From positions 1,921,001 through 1,985,000 of the forward strand of contig NZ_CP045302.1 in assembly GCF_009363155.1 (NCBI RefSeq): a stretch of 64,000 bases of DNA. Reading direction: 5' to 3'. A program made the position numbers and the translations under genes. Positions 55,718 to 64,000 of the stretch are shown in pieces. The notes beneath the pieces were generated by a model. The model saw only the letters and a program-made list of their open reading frames with translations. It was not told where the DNA came from and ran no database searches. Source of the stretch: Azotobacter salinestris. GTDB taxonomy: Bacteria; Pseudomonadota; Gammaproteobacteria; Pseudomonadales; Pseudomonadaceae. Numbering within the stretch: the first letter of the stretch is position 1; each line of letters opens with the position of its first letter.

Positions 55718-56695
55718 ATGAAAATCCGCGATCTCGATCTCAGCCCAAGTCTGCTCAACGCGGAGCACCAAGCACTGGGATTACCCCCCGTAGAAGACTT
55801 CGTTTCGCACCCGGACAACCACCCTGTCCTGCGCGCAGCCATGTGGGCGGCCGCGCTGATCCTGGCCGGGTTGGTGGTATTTCTCACTTGGCGCCTGTTC
55901 TTCGGTGACAACGGCGGCATCACTGGTCTGGAGATCATCGAGCAGACCCTGGCCAGCCAGACCTTCTGGAGCGCCGTTGCTGTTGGCTTCTTCGCGCAAA
56001 TAATCGATGGCGCGCTGGGCATGGCCTACGGCATCACGGCCACCACCTTCCTGCTCAGTGCCGGCGCCTCGCCGGCGGCGGCCAGCGCCAGCGTACACAT
56101 CGCCGAGGTATTCACCACCGGGATATCCGGTATCGCTCACGTCAAGCTGGGCAACGTCAACAAGTCGCTGTTTCTGCGCCTGTTGCTGCCAGGGATCATC
56201 GGCGCAGTACTCGGCGCCGTGCTGGTCACCCAGCTCGACGGCAAGGTACTCAAGCCTTTCATTTCCGCCTACCTGCTACTGATGGGCCTGTACATCCTGA
56301 GCAAGGCGTACCGCCATGTGATCCAGCGCAAAGCGCCCAAGCATGTGGCCAAGCTGGCCCTATTCGGTGGTTTCGTCGATGCCGCCGGTGGCGGTGGCTG
56401 GGGGCCGGTGGTCACCAGCAGCCTGCTCGGCTCCGGCAGCGACCCGCGCACGACGATCGGTTCGGTCAACTTCGCCGAGTTCTTCCTGACCCTTTCCAGC
56501 GCCACCTCGTTCATCCTGCTGGCCGGGCAGCCGGATACCTGGAAGCTGGTCGCCGGCCTGGTGTTCGGCGGCCTGTTCGCCTCTCCATTCGCTGCCCTGC
56601 TGTGCAAGAAGCTGTCGGCCAGAACCCTGCTGACCATCGTTGGCTGCCTGATCACCTTGATCAGCGCTTACAACATCTATATCGGCCTGACCTGA
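55718..56695 (+). CDS. TauE/SafE family sulfite/anion permease
   Basis: A 325-residue membrane protein with about eight hydrophobic segments and the two internal repeats of the TauE/SafE (DUF81) family, visible as FFAQIIDGALGMAYGIT and GGFVDAAGGGGWGPV. Relatives move sulfite, sulfoacetate or other small anions outwards. The substrate here is unknown. The ATG at 55718 starts a cytoplasmic leader (MKIRDLDLSPSLLNAEHQAL) of some 45 residues before the first segment; an in-frame ATG 12 codons upstream was not used. The same neighbour of selO occurs in P. aeruginosa. Confidence 0.9.
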   Translation: MKIRDLDLSPSLLNAEHQALGLPPVEDFVSHPDNHPVLRAAMWAAALILAGLVVFLTWRLFFGDNGGITGLEIIEQTLASQTFWSAVAVGFFAQIIDGALGMAYGITATTFLLSAGASPAAASASVHIAEVFTTGISGIAHVKLGNVNKSLFLRLLLPGIIGAVLGAVLVTQLDGKVLKPFISAYLLLMGLYILSKAYRHVIQRKAPKHVAKLALFGGFVDAAGGGGWGPVVTSSLLGSGSDPRTTIGSVNFAEFFLTLSSATSFILLAGQPDTWKLVAGLVFGGLFASPFAALLCKKLSARTLLTIVGCLITLISAYNIYIGLT

Positions 56696-56719
56696 AGCAC
56701 GGAGCCCCGCAGCCCCTCC

Positions 56720-56747
56720 GCTGCCACCGAATCCACTCGGCGGCAGC
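56720..56747 (+). terminator. Hairpin after the permease gene
   Basis: An imperfect stem of GCTGCC/GGCAGC and CCGA/TCGG with one mismatch, 25 bases after the stop. TTGATTTT lies a few bases beyond, so it is a possible weak terminator. Confidence 0.4.
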
Positions 56748-56806
56748 CTCCCTTGATTTTCCCGCCCGCGGCTCCAGATAGGTAACGAACGCCTCCGGAG
56801 CCCACC

Positions 56807-57241
56807 ATGACCGACGCCCTGCTGATTCCCTGCCCGCACTGCCACAGCCTCAACCGCATTCCCGCCGCACGCCTGGACGAGGCGCCGCATTGCGGGCGCT
56901 GCAAGAGTCCCGTGCTGCCCGGCAAACCCTTCGCCGTCGACGCCGCCGGCTTCGCTGCCCAGCTCAAGGGCGATCTGCCACTGCTGCTGGATGTCTGGGC
57001 CGACTGGTGCGGGCCGTGCAAGGCCTTCGCGCCGACCTTCGAGCAGGCCGCCCGGGAGCTGACGGGGCGGGTACGCCTGGCCAAGCTGGACAGCGAGACC
57101 GAACCGCAGCTGGCCGGACAGCTGGGTATCCGCTCGATTCCCAGTCTGATTCTGTTCAGGGCTGGCCGCGAAGTGGCCCGCCAGAGCGGCGCCCTGCCGC
57201 TTCCGCAGCTGCTCGCCTGGCTGCGCCAGCAGGGCGTCTGA
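56807..57241 (+). CDS. trxC: Thioredoxin 2 TrxC
   Basis: A 144-residue cytoplasmic disulfide reductase. Two N-terminal CXXC pairs (Cys 9, 12, 29, 32) bind zinc and distinguish it from thioredoxin 1. The active site WCGPC has Cys 68 and 71. In E. coli trxC responds to oxidative stress via OxyR. It is followed by a universal stress gene on the same strand, 101 bases on. Confidence 0.96.
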   Translation: MTDALLIPCPHCHSLNRIPAARLDEAPHCGRCKSPVLPGKPFAVDAAGFAAQLKGDLPLLLDVWADWCGPCKAFAPTFEQAARELTGRVRLAKLDSETEPQLAGQLGIRSIPSLILFRAGREVARQSGALPLPQLLAWLRQQGV

Positions 57242-57342
57242 AGCGTCGCCAGCGTCACATCAAGGCTGCGGCAGGTTTGCCGCAGGTCAAGGCCGGGCTC
57301 CCGGCTTGCCGCCAGACTGAGGCCCCCTCAGGAGGAAGCGCC

Positions 57343-58158
57343 ATGGCCAAGCATATTCTGATCGCCCATGATCTCAGCCCCGAAGGCGATATCGCCCTGC
57401 GTCGTGCTATCCAGCTCGCCGGTCAGTTGCAGGCACGCCTGACCCTGCTGCACGTGGCCTCCAGCCAGCCCTCGCCGGCCCTGCTCGCCCGGCTGCGCAG
57501 CGCCGAGGAGCAGACCCTGGCCCACCATCTGCAGGGCCAGCCGGCCCTGGACGTGCAGTTGCGCCTGGAGGTGGGGCCCCACCCCGCCGAACTCATCCTG
57601 CAGTACATCAGCCTCGGCAGCTGCGACCTGCTGGTGCTCGGCAGCCACCACCGGCAACCCACCGAGGGTTTCGCCGGCAGCGTGCAGGAGCGCATCCTGC
57701 AGGCCAGCCCGGTTCCCGTGCTGGTCGCGATCGACCCGGCCGCCGCGCCCTACGAACGCGCCCTTGCCGCCATCGACTTTTCCCCCTGCGCCAGCCGCGC
57801 CCTGCGTGCGGCCTGGCAGCTGCTGCCGCCCGGCGCACAGCTCAGGGCCCTGCACGTGCAGGAGGTCGCCGCCATCCACGCCGCGGACAATCCGGACGAG
57901 CAGGCCTTCCAGCAGTCGCTCTTCGAGCGCTTCATCGGCGCCGAATTCACCGCCCTGCCACCGCGTGCCGTGCAGTTCAGCCATGGCTTCCAGAGCGGCG
58001 AGCGGCAAGCCTGCCTGGACGCCGCGATCGCCAGCCAGCGCGCGCAACTGCTCGCCCTCGGCGGGCACAGCCGCGACGCCCTGAGCGAGCGGCTGCTCGG
58101 CAGCCTGACCCGCTACTATCTGGACACCCCGCCCTGTGACCTGCTGGTGATGCGTTAG
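57343..58158 (+). CDS. Tandem universal stress protein
   Basis: A 271-residue protein made of two UspA-like domains (about 1-130 and 140-271). The first begins MAKHILIAHDLSPEGDIALR and ends LVLGSHHRQPTEGFAGSVQERI. The second begins YERALAAIDFSPCASRALR and ends LALGGHSRDALSERLLGSL. The glycines that bind ATP in this family are present in both. A strong AGGAGGAAG site precedes the ATG. Its stop codon lies at the edge of a large palindromic element. Confidence 0.93.
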   Translation: MAKHILIAHDLSPEGDIALRRAIQLAGQLQARLTLLHVASSQPSPALLARLRSAEEQTLAHHLQGQPALDVQLRLEVGPHPAELILQYISLGSCDLLVLGSHHRQPTEGFAGSVQERILQASPVPVLVAIDPAAAPYERALAAIDFSPCASRALRAAWQLLPPGAQLRALHVQEVAAIHAADNPDEQAFQQSLFERFIGAEFTALPPRAVQFSHGFQSGERQACLDAAIASQRAQLLALGGHSRDALSERLLGSLTRYYLDTPPCDLLVMR

Positions 58159-58352
58159 GGCCTGTTGGCACTACTCCACGCGGCCGCGACGGAGCCCGTT
58201 TTTGCGCGGGGTTAGGCGCGAGGAGAGAAGTTTGGTCATTCCAAACGAACGGCGAGCAACGACGCACCGCGCAAAAACAGGCCCGTCCCTGCGGGTGGGG
58301 CCGCCTAGGTTGCGCGGCAACGCGGCTCGCGGAGAGTAGTATCAACAGGCCC
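58158..58352. repeat. 195-bp nested palindromic element
   Basis: The outer ends GGGCCTGTTGGCACTACTC (58158-58176) and GAGTAGTATCAACAGGCCC (58334-58352) are complementary at 17 of 19 positions. Inside is a perfect 12-bp pair GTTTTTGCGCGG (58198-58209)/CCGCGCAAAAAC (58267-58278), and a central hairpin GTTTGG-TCATT-CCAAAC (58230-58246). It contains no gene, overlaps the last base of the usp stop codon and lies between convergent genes. It looks like a non-autonomous mobile element or a large REP-type unit that could also terminate both transcripts. Confidence 0.75.
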
Positions 58353-58355
58353 CGG

Positions 58356-59126
58356 TCAGTCGGCCGACTCCAGCAGGTCGTGCAGCGCGACGAACTGGCG
58401 GGTCAGCCTGTGCTTCGGTTCCAGATGGATCAGCGGCGTGCAGGCCTGGTGCGACTCGCGCATCTTCACCGAGCTGCCGAGATACACCGGCAGCACCGGC
58501 AGCGACTCGGCGATCAGTTCGTCGAGCATGCGCTGGGGCAGCGCCGCCTGCGGCAGGAACTGGTTGACCACGATGCCCTCGACCCGCAGGTGTTCGTTGT
58601 GGTCCTCGCGCAGCTCGTCGATCTCGGCGAGCAGGGCGTACAGCGCCAGGCGCGAGAAGCTGTCGCAGTCGAAGGGAATCAGCACGCGGTCGGCAGCGAT
58701 CAGTGCGGAAACCGTGTAGAAATTCAGCGCCGGCGGCGTATCCAGATAGATCCGCTCGTAATCGCCGCCCAGCTCGTCGAGCAGTCTGCGCAGACGGGTG
58801 ATCTTGTGCTTGGCCTCCAGCTTGGGCTGCAGGTCGGCCAGCTCGGCCGAGGCGGTGACCAGGTCGAGGTTGGCGAAGGGCGTTTCGATCACCTTGACCT
58901 TCGGCCGCTTGCCCACCCCGCCGGTGAGCACCTGCTTGAAGAAGTCGGCGATGCCCAGCGGAATGTCCTCGCCGCAGAAGCCGCTGAGGTAGTGGGTGGA
59001 GTTGGCCTGGCTGTCGAGGTCGACCAGCAGGGTGCGGTAGCCCGCCGCCGCACTCACCGCCGCCAGATTGCAGGCGATGCTCGACTTGCCGACCCCGCCC
59101 TTCTGATTGAACACCACGCGCCGCAT
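58356..59126 (-). CDS. Orphan ParA/MinD-type ATPase
   Basis: A 256-residue deviant-Walker ATPase. NQKGGVGKSS (residues 7-16) contains the signature Lys 9 and the P-loop Lys 14, followed by VDLDSQANSTHYLSG and YLDTPPALNF. The sequence is chromosomal ParA-like, but no parB or other partner gene lies beside it, so its cargo (a chemosensory array, a polar protein or other) is unknown. The gene occupies the same place in P. aeruginosa. The start MRRVVFNQK was chosen because the P-loop strand begins there. Confidence 0.9.
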   Translation of the reverse strand: MRRVVFNQKGGVGKSSIACNLAAVSAAAGYRTLLVDLDSQANSTHYLSGFCGEDIPLGIADFFKQVLTGGVGKRPKVKVIETPFANLDLVTASAELADLQPKLEAKHKITRLRRLLDELGGDYERIYLDTPPALNFYTVSALIAADRVLIPFDCDSFSRLALYALLAEIDELREDHNEHLRVEGIVVNQFLPQAALPQRMLDELIAESLPVLPVYLGSSVKMRESHQACTPLIHLEPKHRLTRQFVALHDLLESAD

Positions 59127-59195
59127 GCTGCCGTCTCCTTCCGCCCGGTCTGCTGAAGATTCAGCATTTAACCCCATTTCCGTCGGCGCGTGCGC

Positions 59196-60122
59196 TTATC
59201 CCTTGGTGGTTGGCCGGGGCGGCTGCGCCTCGCGCGCCTCCCGCTCGAGCAACTCGGCAAAGCGCCGCACCAGCGGCGAGGCCTCGTCCCGCCGGCGCAC
59301 CAGCCACACCGCGGTGCTGGCGCCCGGATCGAGCAGGGTGCGGCAGACCACGCCGTCGATGCGCATGCGGCTGAAGGAGGCCGGCAGCACGGTGACACCC
59401 AGGCCGGTGGCGACCAGGCCGATCAGGGTCATGGCCTCGCTAGCTTCCTGCACGATGCGCGGGATGAAGCCGGCGGCTCGGGCCAGACCGAGCAACTGGT
59501 CGTAGAGCCCGGTGCCGAAGCTGCGCGGGAAGAACACGAAGGGCTCCTCGCCCAGCTCGGCCAGTTGCACCCCAGCGGCGCAACCGCCGGCCAGTCGGTG
59601 GCCGACCGGCAGGACCACCACCAGGGGCTCGGCGAACAGCTCAAAGGCCACCAGCTCCTCCGGCAGGGGCGCCAGAGGGCGCAGCACGCCGACCTGCAGC
59701 CGTCCCTCGTGGACCGCCTCGGCGACCCCGCGGCTGCTCAGCTCGCGCAGATCCAGATGCACCTCCGGGCAGGCTTGGCGGAAGGCGCGGATCGCACGCG
59801 GAATGGTCGAAGTGAAGGGCGCCGAGGAGGTGAAGCCGACCTTCAGCTCGCCCAGCTCGCCACGCTGGGCACGCCGGGCCACGGCGACTGCCTGCTCCAG
59901 TTGGGCCAGCACCTGGCGCGCCTCGGGCAGGAACAGCCGGCCGACCTCGCTGAGCATCACCCGGCGGTTGGTGCGCTCGAAAAGGCGCGCGCCGAGCTCC
60001 TCTTCCAGAGCCTGGATCTGCTGGCTCAACGGCGGCTGGGAGATGCCCAGCTGTTCGGCGGCGCGTCCGAAGTGCAGCTCCTCGGCGACGGCGATGAAGT
60101 AGCGCAGGTGACGGAGTTCCAT
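59196..60122 (-). CDS. LysR family transcriptional regulator
   Basis: A 308-residue LysR regulator. It has the N-terminal HTH (MELRHLRYFIAVAEELHFGR, then AEQLGISQPPLSQQI) and a BenM/CatM-like effector domain with VGFTSSAPFTSTIPRAIRAF. It is divergent from an MFS gene at 60253, which it probably controls. The ligand is unknown. The start at 60122 is the family-typical MELRHLRYF. Confidence 0.93.
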   Translation of the reverse strand: MELRHLRYFIAVAEELHFGRAAEQLGISQPPLSQQIQALEEELGARLFERTNRRVMLSEVGRLFLPEARQVLAQLEQAVAVARRAQRGELGELKVGFTSSAPFTSTIPRAIRAFRQACPEVHLDLRELSSRGVAEAVHEGRLQVGVLRPLAPLPEELVAFELFAEPLVVVLPVGHRLAGGCAAGVQLAELGEEPFVFFPRSFGTGLYDQLLGLARAAGFIPRIVQEASEAMTLIGLVATGLGVTVLPASFSRMRIDGVVCRTLLDPGASTAVWLVRRRDEASPLVRRFAELLEREAREAQPPRPTTKG

Positions 60123-60252
60123 GGCGGCCTCATTGATTCGCAATACATATCAAATCAGTCGAACAATATATTGGAACCCAGAATATCGCCTCACTTATCC
60201 TGATCGGCATCCGCCGGACCGCCGGCCGGCCATCGCCCGCACCGAGGTCGAG
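60123..60252. promoter_or_regulatory. LysR-MFS divergent regulatory region
   Basis: An AT-rich tract at about 60138-60196 contains the palindrome CAATATATTG (60164-60173) and ATACATAT nearby, probably operator and promoter for both genes. A firm LysR box could not be fixed. Confidence 0.5.
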
Positions 60253-61494
60253 ATGAACACCCTTGCCGTCCAGCCCGCCCCCGCCAGCCTCGCAGCCGCT
60301 CCCCAGACCGAAAAGGGCACGGCGCAGTTCCGCCGCACCAACTGGGCGCTGTTCGCCGGCGGCTTCGCCACCTTCGCCCTGCTCTACTGCGTGCAGCCGA
60401 TGCTGCCGGCACTCTCCGCCGCCTTCTCGCTGAGTGCGGCGCAGAGCAGCCTGGCGCTGTCGATCTCGACCATCACCCTGGCGGTCGGCCTGCTGCTCAC
60501 CGGCCCGCTGTCCGACGCCATCGGCCGCAAGCCGGTGATGGTCGCGGCGCTGTGTGCGGCGGCGCTGCTCACCCTGCTCGGTCCGCTGATGCCCAACTGG
60601 CATGCCCTGCTGCTGATGCGCGCGCTGGTCGGCCTGTCGCTCAGCGGCCTGGTGGCGGTGGCGATGTCCTACCTGAGCGAGGAGATCCATCCCCAGCATC
60701 TGGGCCTGGCCATGGGCCTGTACATCTCCGGCAATGCCCTGGGCGGCATGAGCGGACGGCTGCTCAGCGGCGTGCTGCTGGATTTCTTCTCCTGGCAGGT
60801 GGCGGTGGCCGCCCTCGGCGGCCTGGCGCTGCTCGCGGCACTGGTGTTCTGGCGTCTGCTGCCGGACTCGCGGCATTTCCGGGCGACGCCGCTGAGCTTC
60901 GCCAACCTGCTCCAGGGCCTGCGTCTGCACCTGTCCGACCGAGGCCTGCCCTGGCTGTTTCTCGAGGCCTTCCTGCTGATGGGCGGCTTCGTCACCCTGT
61001 TCAACTACATCGGCTACCGCCTGCTCGAGCCGCCCTACGAACTGAGCATGAGCCTGGTCGGCCTGCTCTCGGTAGTCTATCTGTCGGGCACCTACAGCTC
61101 GACCCAGGCCGGAGCGCTGGCCGACCGTCTGGGCCGGCATCGGGTGTTCTGGCCGGCGATCCTGCTGATGTTGGGAGGGGTCCTGCTGACCCTGTTCGGC
61201 TCGCTGGGCGTGATCCTGGCCGGCATGCTGCTGTTCGCCTTCGGCTTCTTCGCCGCCCACTCGTTGGCCAGCAGCTGGGTCGGCCGCCGCGCCCTGCAGG
61301 CCCGCGGCCAGGCTTCGTCGCTGTACCTGTTCAGTTACTACGTCGGCTCCAGCGTGGCCGGCACGGCGGGCGGCCTCTTCTGGCAGCACGCCGGCTGGAT
61401 CGGCGTCGGCCTGTTCATCGCCGTCCTGCTCAGCCTCGCCCTGCTCGTAGCCCTGCACCTGTCGCGCCTGCCACCGAAGCAGTCGCCAGCCTGA
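60253..61494 (+). CDS. MFS transporter, YnfM/DHA1 type
   Basis: A 413-residue major facilitator protein with twelve hydrophobic segments. LLTGPLSDAIGRKPVMV is the loop 2-3 motif of the superfamily, and the second half has LADRLGRHRVFWPA as its counterpart. The family exports drugs or metabolites, but the substrate here is unknown. The ATG at 60253 gives a hydrophilic leader of about 35 residues before the first segment. Divergent from a LysR gene, as at the corresponding place in P. aeruginosa. Confidence 0.9.
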   Translation: MNTLAVQPAPASLAAAPQTEKGTAQFRRTNWALFAGGFATFALLYCVQPMLPALSAAFSLSAAQSSLALSISTITLAVGLLLTGPLSDAIGRKPVMVAALCAAALLTLLGPLMPNWHALLLMRALVGLSLSGLVAVAMSYLSEEIHPQHLGLAMGLYISGNALGGMSGRLLSGVLLDFFSWQVAVAALGGLALLAALVFWRLLPDSRHFRATPLSFANLLQGLRLHLSDRGLPWLFLEAFLLMGGFVTLFNYIGYRLLEPPYELSMSLVGLLSVVYLSGTYSSTQAGALADRLGRHRVFWPAILLMLGGVLLTLFGSLGVILAGMLLFAFGFFAAHSLASSWVGRRALQARGQASSLYLFSYYVGSSVAGTAGGLFWQHAGWIGVGLFIAVLLSLALLVALHLSRLPPKQSPA

Positions 61495-61509
61495 GCCCCT
61501 GAAACGCAA

Positions 61510-61533
61510 AAGCCCGATCGGTCGATCGGGCTT
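61510..61533 (-). terminator. Terminator between convergent MFS and hemE genes
   Basis: Perfect 10-bp stem AAGCCCGATC/GATCGGGCTT with a 4-base loop. Read leftwards it runs into TTTTGCGTTT, so it mainly serves hemE and may also stop the MFS transcript. Confidence 0.85.
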
Positions 61534-61548
61534 CGATTCAGGCGCGGA

Positions 61549-62616
61549 TCACTGGTGATAGCGTGCGGACAGCTCGTGCACCGCCTCGAAGAAGGCGCCG
61601 GCATGGGCCGGATCGACCTCGGGGGTGATGCCGTGGCCGAGGTTGAACACATGCCCCGTGCCCTTACCGTAGCTGGCGAGGATCCGTGCCACTTCGGCGC
61701 GGATTGCCGCCGGGTTGGCATAGAGCACGCTCGGGTCCATGTTGCCCTGCAAAGCCACCTTGTCGCCGACGCGGGCGCGGGCGCTGCCGATATCGCAGGT
61801 CCAGTCCAGGCCCAAGGCTTCGGCGCCGCTCTCGGCCATGGCCTCGAGCCACAGACCGCCACCCTTGGTGAAGAGGATCACCGGCACGCGCCGGCCTTCG
61901 TGCTCGCGAATCAGGCCGTCGACGATCCGGCGCATGTAGGCCAGGGAGAACTCCAGGTAGGCTGCCGACGACAGGCTGCCGCCCCAGGAGTCGAAGATCT
62001 GCACCGCCTGGGCGCCGGCGCGGATCTGTCCGTTGAGGTAGGCGGTGACCGACTGGGCCAGCTTGTCGAGCAGTGCGTGCATGGCCTGCGGGTTGTCGTA
62101 GAGCATCGCCTTGGACTTGCGAAAGTCCTTGCTGGAGCCGCCCTCGACCATGTAGGTGGCCAGGGTCCAGGGGCTGCCGGAGAAGCCGATCAGCGGCACG
62201 CGGCCGTTCAGCTCGCGGCGGATGGTGCGCACCGCCTCCATCACGTAGCCCAGGTCCTGCTCGGGATCGGGCACCGGCAGGGCTTCGATGTCCGCCAGGC
62301 TGGAAACCACCTTGCGAAAGCGCGGCCCCTCGCCGCTCTCGAAGTACAGGCCCTGGCCCATGGCATCGGGAATGGTGAGGATGTCGGAGAAGAGGATCGC
62401 CGCATCCAGCTGCGGATAACGGTCCAGGGGCTGCAGGGTCACCTCGCAGGCCAGCGCGGGATTCATGCACAGACTCATGAAGTCGCCCGCCTTGGCCCGG
62501 GTCGCCCGGTATTCCGGCAGGTAGCGGCCGGCCTGGCGCATCATCCACACCGGAGTGACGTCGACGGGTTGCTTGAGCAGGGCGCGGAGGAAGCGGTCGT
62601 TCTTCAGGACAGTCAT
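61549..62616 (-). CDS. hemE: Uroporphyrinogen decarboxylase HemE
   Basis: A 355-residue cytosolic enzyme converting uroporphyrinogen III to coproporphyrinogen III in heme synthesis. The substrate-binding segments [16 protein letters not shown] and [14 protein letters not shown] with its catalytic Asp are intact, as is the C-terminal [12 protein letters not shown]. The start [14 protein letters not shown] matches the family; 17 upstream in-frame codons were dropped. A terminator separates it from gltD on the same strand. Confidence 0.98.
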   Translation of the reverse strand: MTVLKNDRFLRALLKQPVDVTPVWMMRQAGRYLPEYRATRAKAGDFMSLCMNPALACEVTLQPLDRYPQLDAAILFSDILTIPDAMGQGLYFESGEGPRFRKVVSSLADIEALPVPDPEQDLGYVMEAVRTIRRELNGRVPLIGFSGSPWTLATYMVEGGSSKDFRKSKAMLYDNPQAMHALLDKLAQSVTAYLNGQIRAGAQAVQIFDSWGGSLSSAAYLEFSLAYMRRIVDGLIREHEGRRVPVILFTKGGGLWLEAMAESGAEALGLDWTCDIGSARARVGDKVALQGNMDPSVLYANPAAIRAEVARILASYGKGTGHVFNLGHGITPEVDPAHAGAFFEAVHELSARYHQ

Positions 62617-62667
62617 GGCAGGGTTCCAGCGAGAGAGTGCCGAACATTTTCGCAAAGCCCAACGCAA

Positions 62668-62691
62668 AAGGCACGGCGAGTGCCGTGCCTT
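62668..62691 (-). terminator. Terminator of gltD
   Basis: Perfect 10-bp stem AAGGCACGGC/GCCGTGCCTT with a 4-base loop; read leftwards it is followed by TTTTGCGTT. It ends the glt transcript before hemE. Confidence 0.85.
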
Positions 62692-62727
62692 CTTGCTGCC
62701 CGATGCCTGCGGCGTGCCGCGGTCGTC

Positions 62728-64000
<1,273 letters not shown>

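Overview
The window is high-G+C gammaproteobacterial chromosome of the Pseudomonas/Azotobacter type. Gene order closely follows the P. aeruginosa PAO1 stretch from nudF through the LPS core genes to ilvE, glnE, aceEF, selO, hemE and gltD (comparison from memory). The E2 protein encoded by aceF has three lipoyl domains and, as I recall it, reads very like the Azotobacter vinelandii E2 without being identical. I therefore favour an Azotobacter species other than A. vinelandii, which is an inference. No tRNA, rRNA, CRISPR array, transposase or prophage gene was seen.

Layout. 1-5.8 kb: nudF, a DUF1249 gene, a lipoprotein, thiC with a TPP riboswitch, and waaA (Kdo transferase). 6.0-9.0 kb: an FAD oxidoreductase, an aldo/keto reductase and a protein of unknown function in one operon. 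9.1-18.5 kb: a surface-sugar acyltransferase, hldE (ADP-heptose), an AT-rich kinase gene that looks acquired, a 117-bp inverted-repeat element, a frameshifted dnpA-type deacetylase, mig-14, msbA and a divergent kinase-like gene. 18.6-25.7 kb: the outer-core block (waaL, galE, a GT8, a GT25 and two capsule-type transferases). 25.7-35.0 kb: the conserved inner-core operon (wapH-type GT4, carbamoyltransferase, double kinase, wapP-type kinase, waaP, waaG, waaC, waaF).

35.1-44.0 kb: ilvE, glnE, and the divergent aceE-aceF pyruvate dehydrogenase operon with a 17-bp palindrome upstream and a good terminator downstream. 44.1-64.0 kb: housekeeping and stress genes (msrA, rlmJ, a LysR/MFS/tautomerase group, a CvrA-type antiporter, a MscK-type channel, selO, a DUF1992 gene, a TauE/SafE permease, trxC, a tandem Usp protein), a 195-bp nested palindrome, an orphan ParA ATPase, a second LysR/MFS pair, hemE, and gltD running off the right edge.

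How the genes work together. Most of 4.5-35 kb builds lipid A-core. WaaA adds Kdo and HldE makes activated heptose. WaaF, WaaC and WaaG build the inner core. WaaP and its relatives phosphorylate it and the carbamoyltransferase decorates it. The outer-core transferases extend it, GalE would supply UDP-galactose, MsbA flips lipid A-core, and WaaL attaches O antigen. The most notable points are the locally unusual outer-core cassette, the frameshifted deacetylase, the AT-rich kinase beside an inverted-repeat element, and several palindromic intergenic elements.
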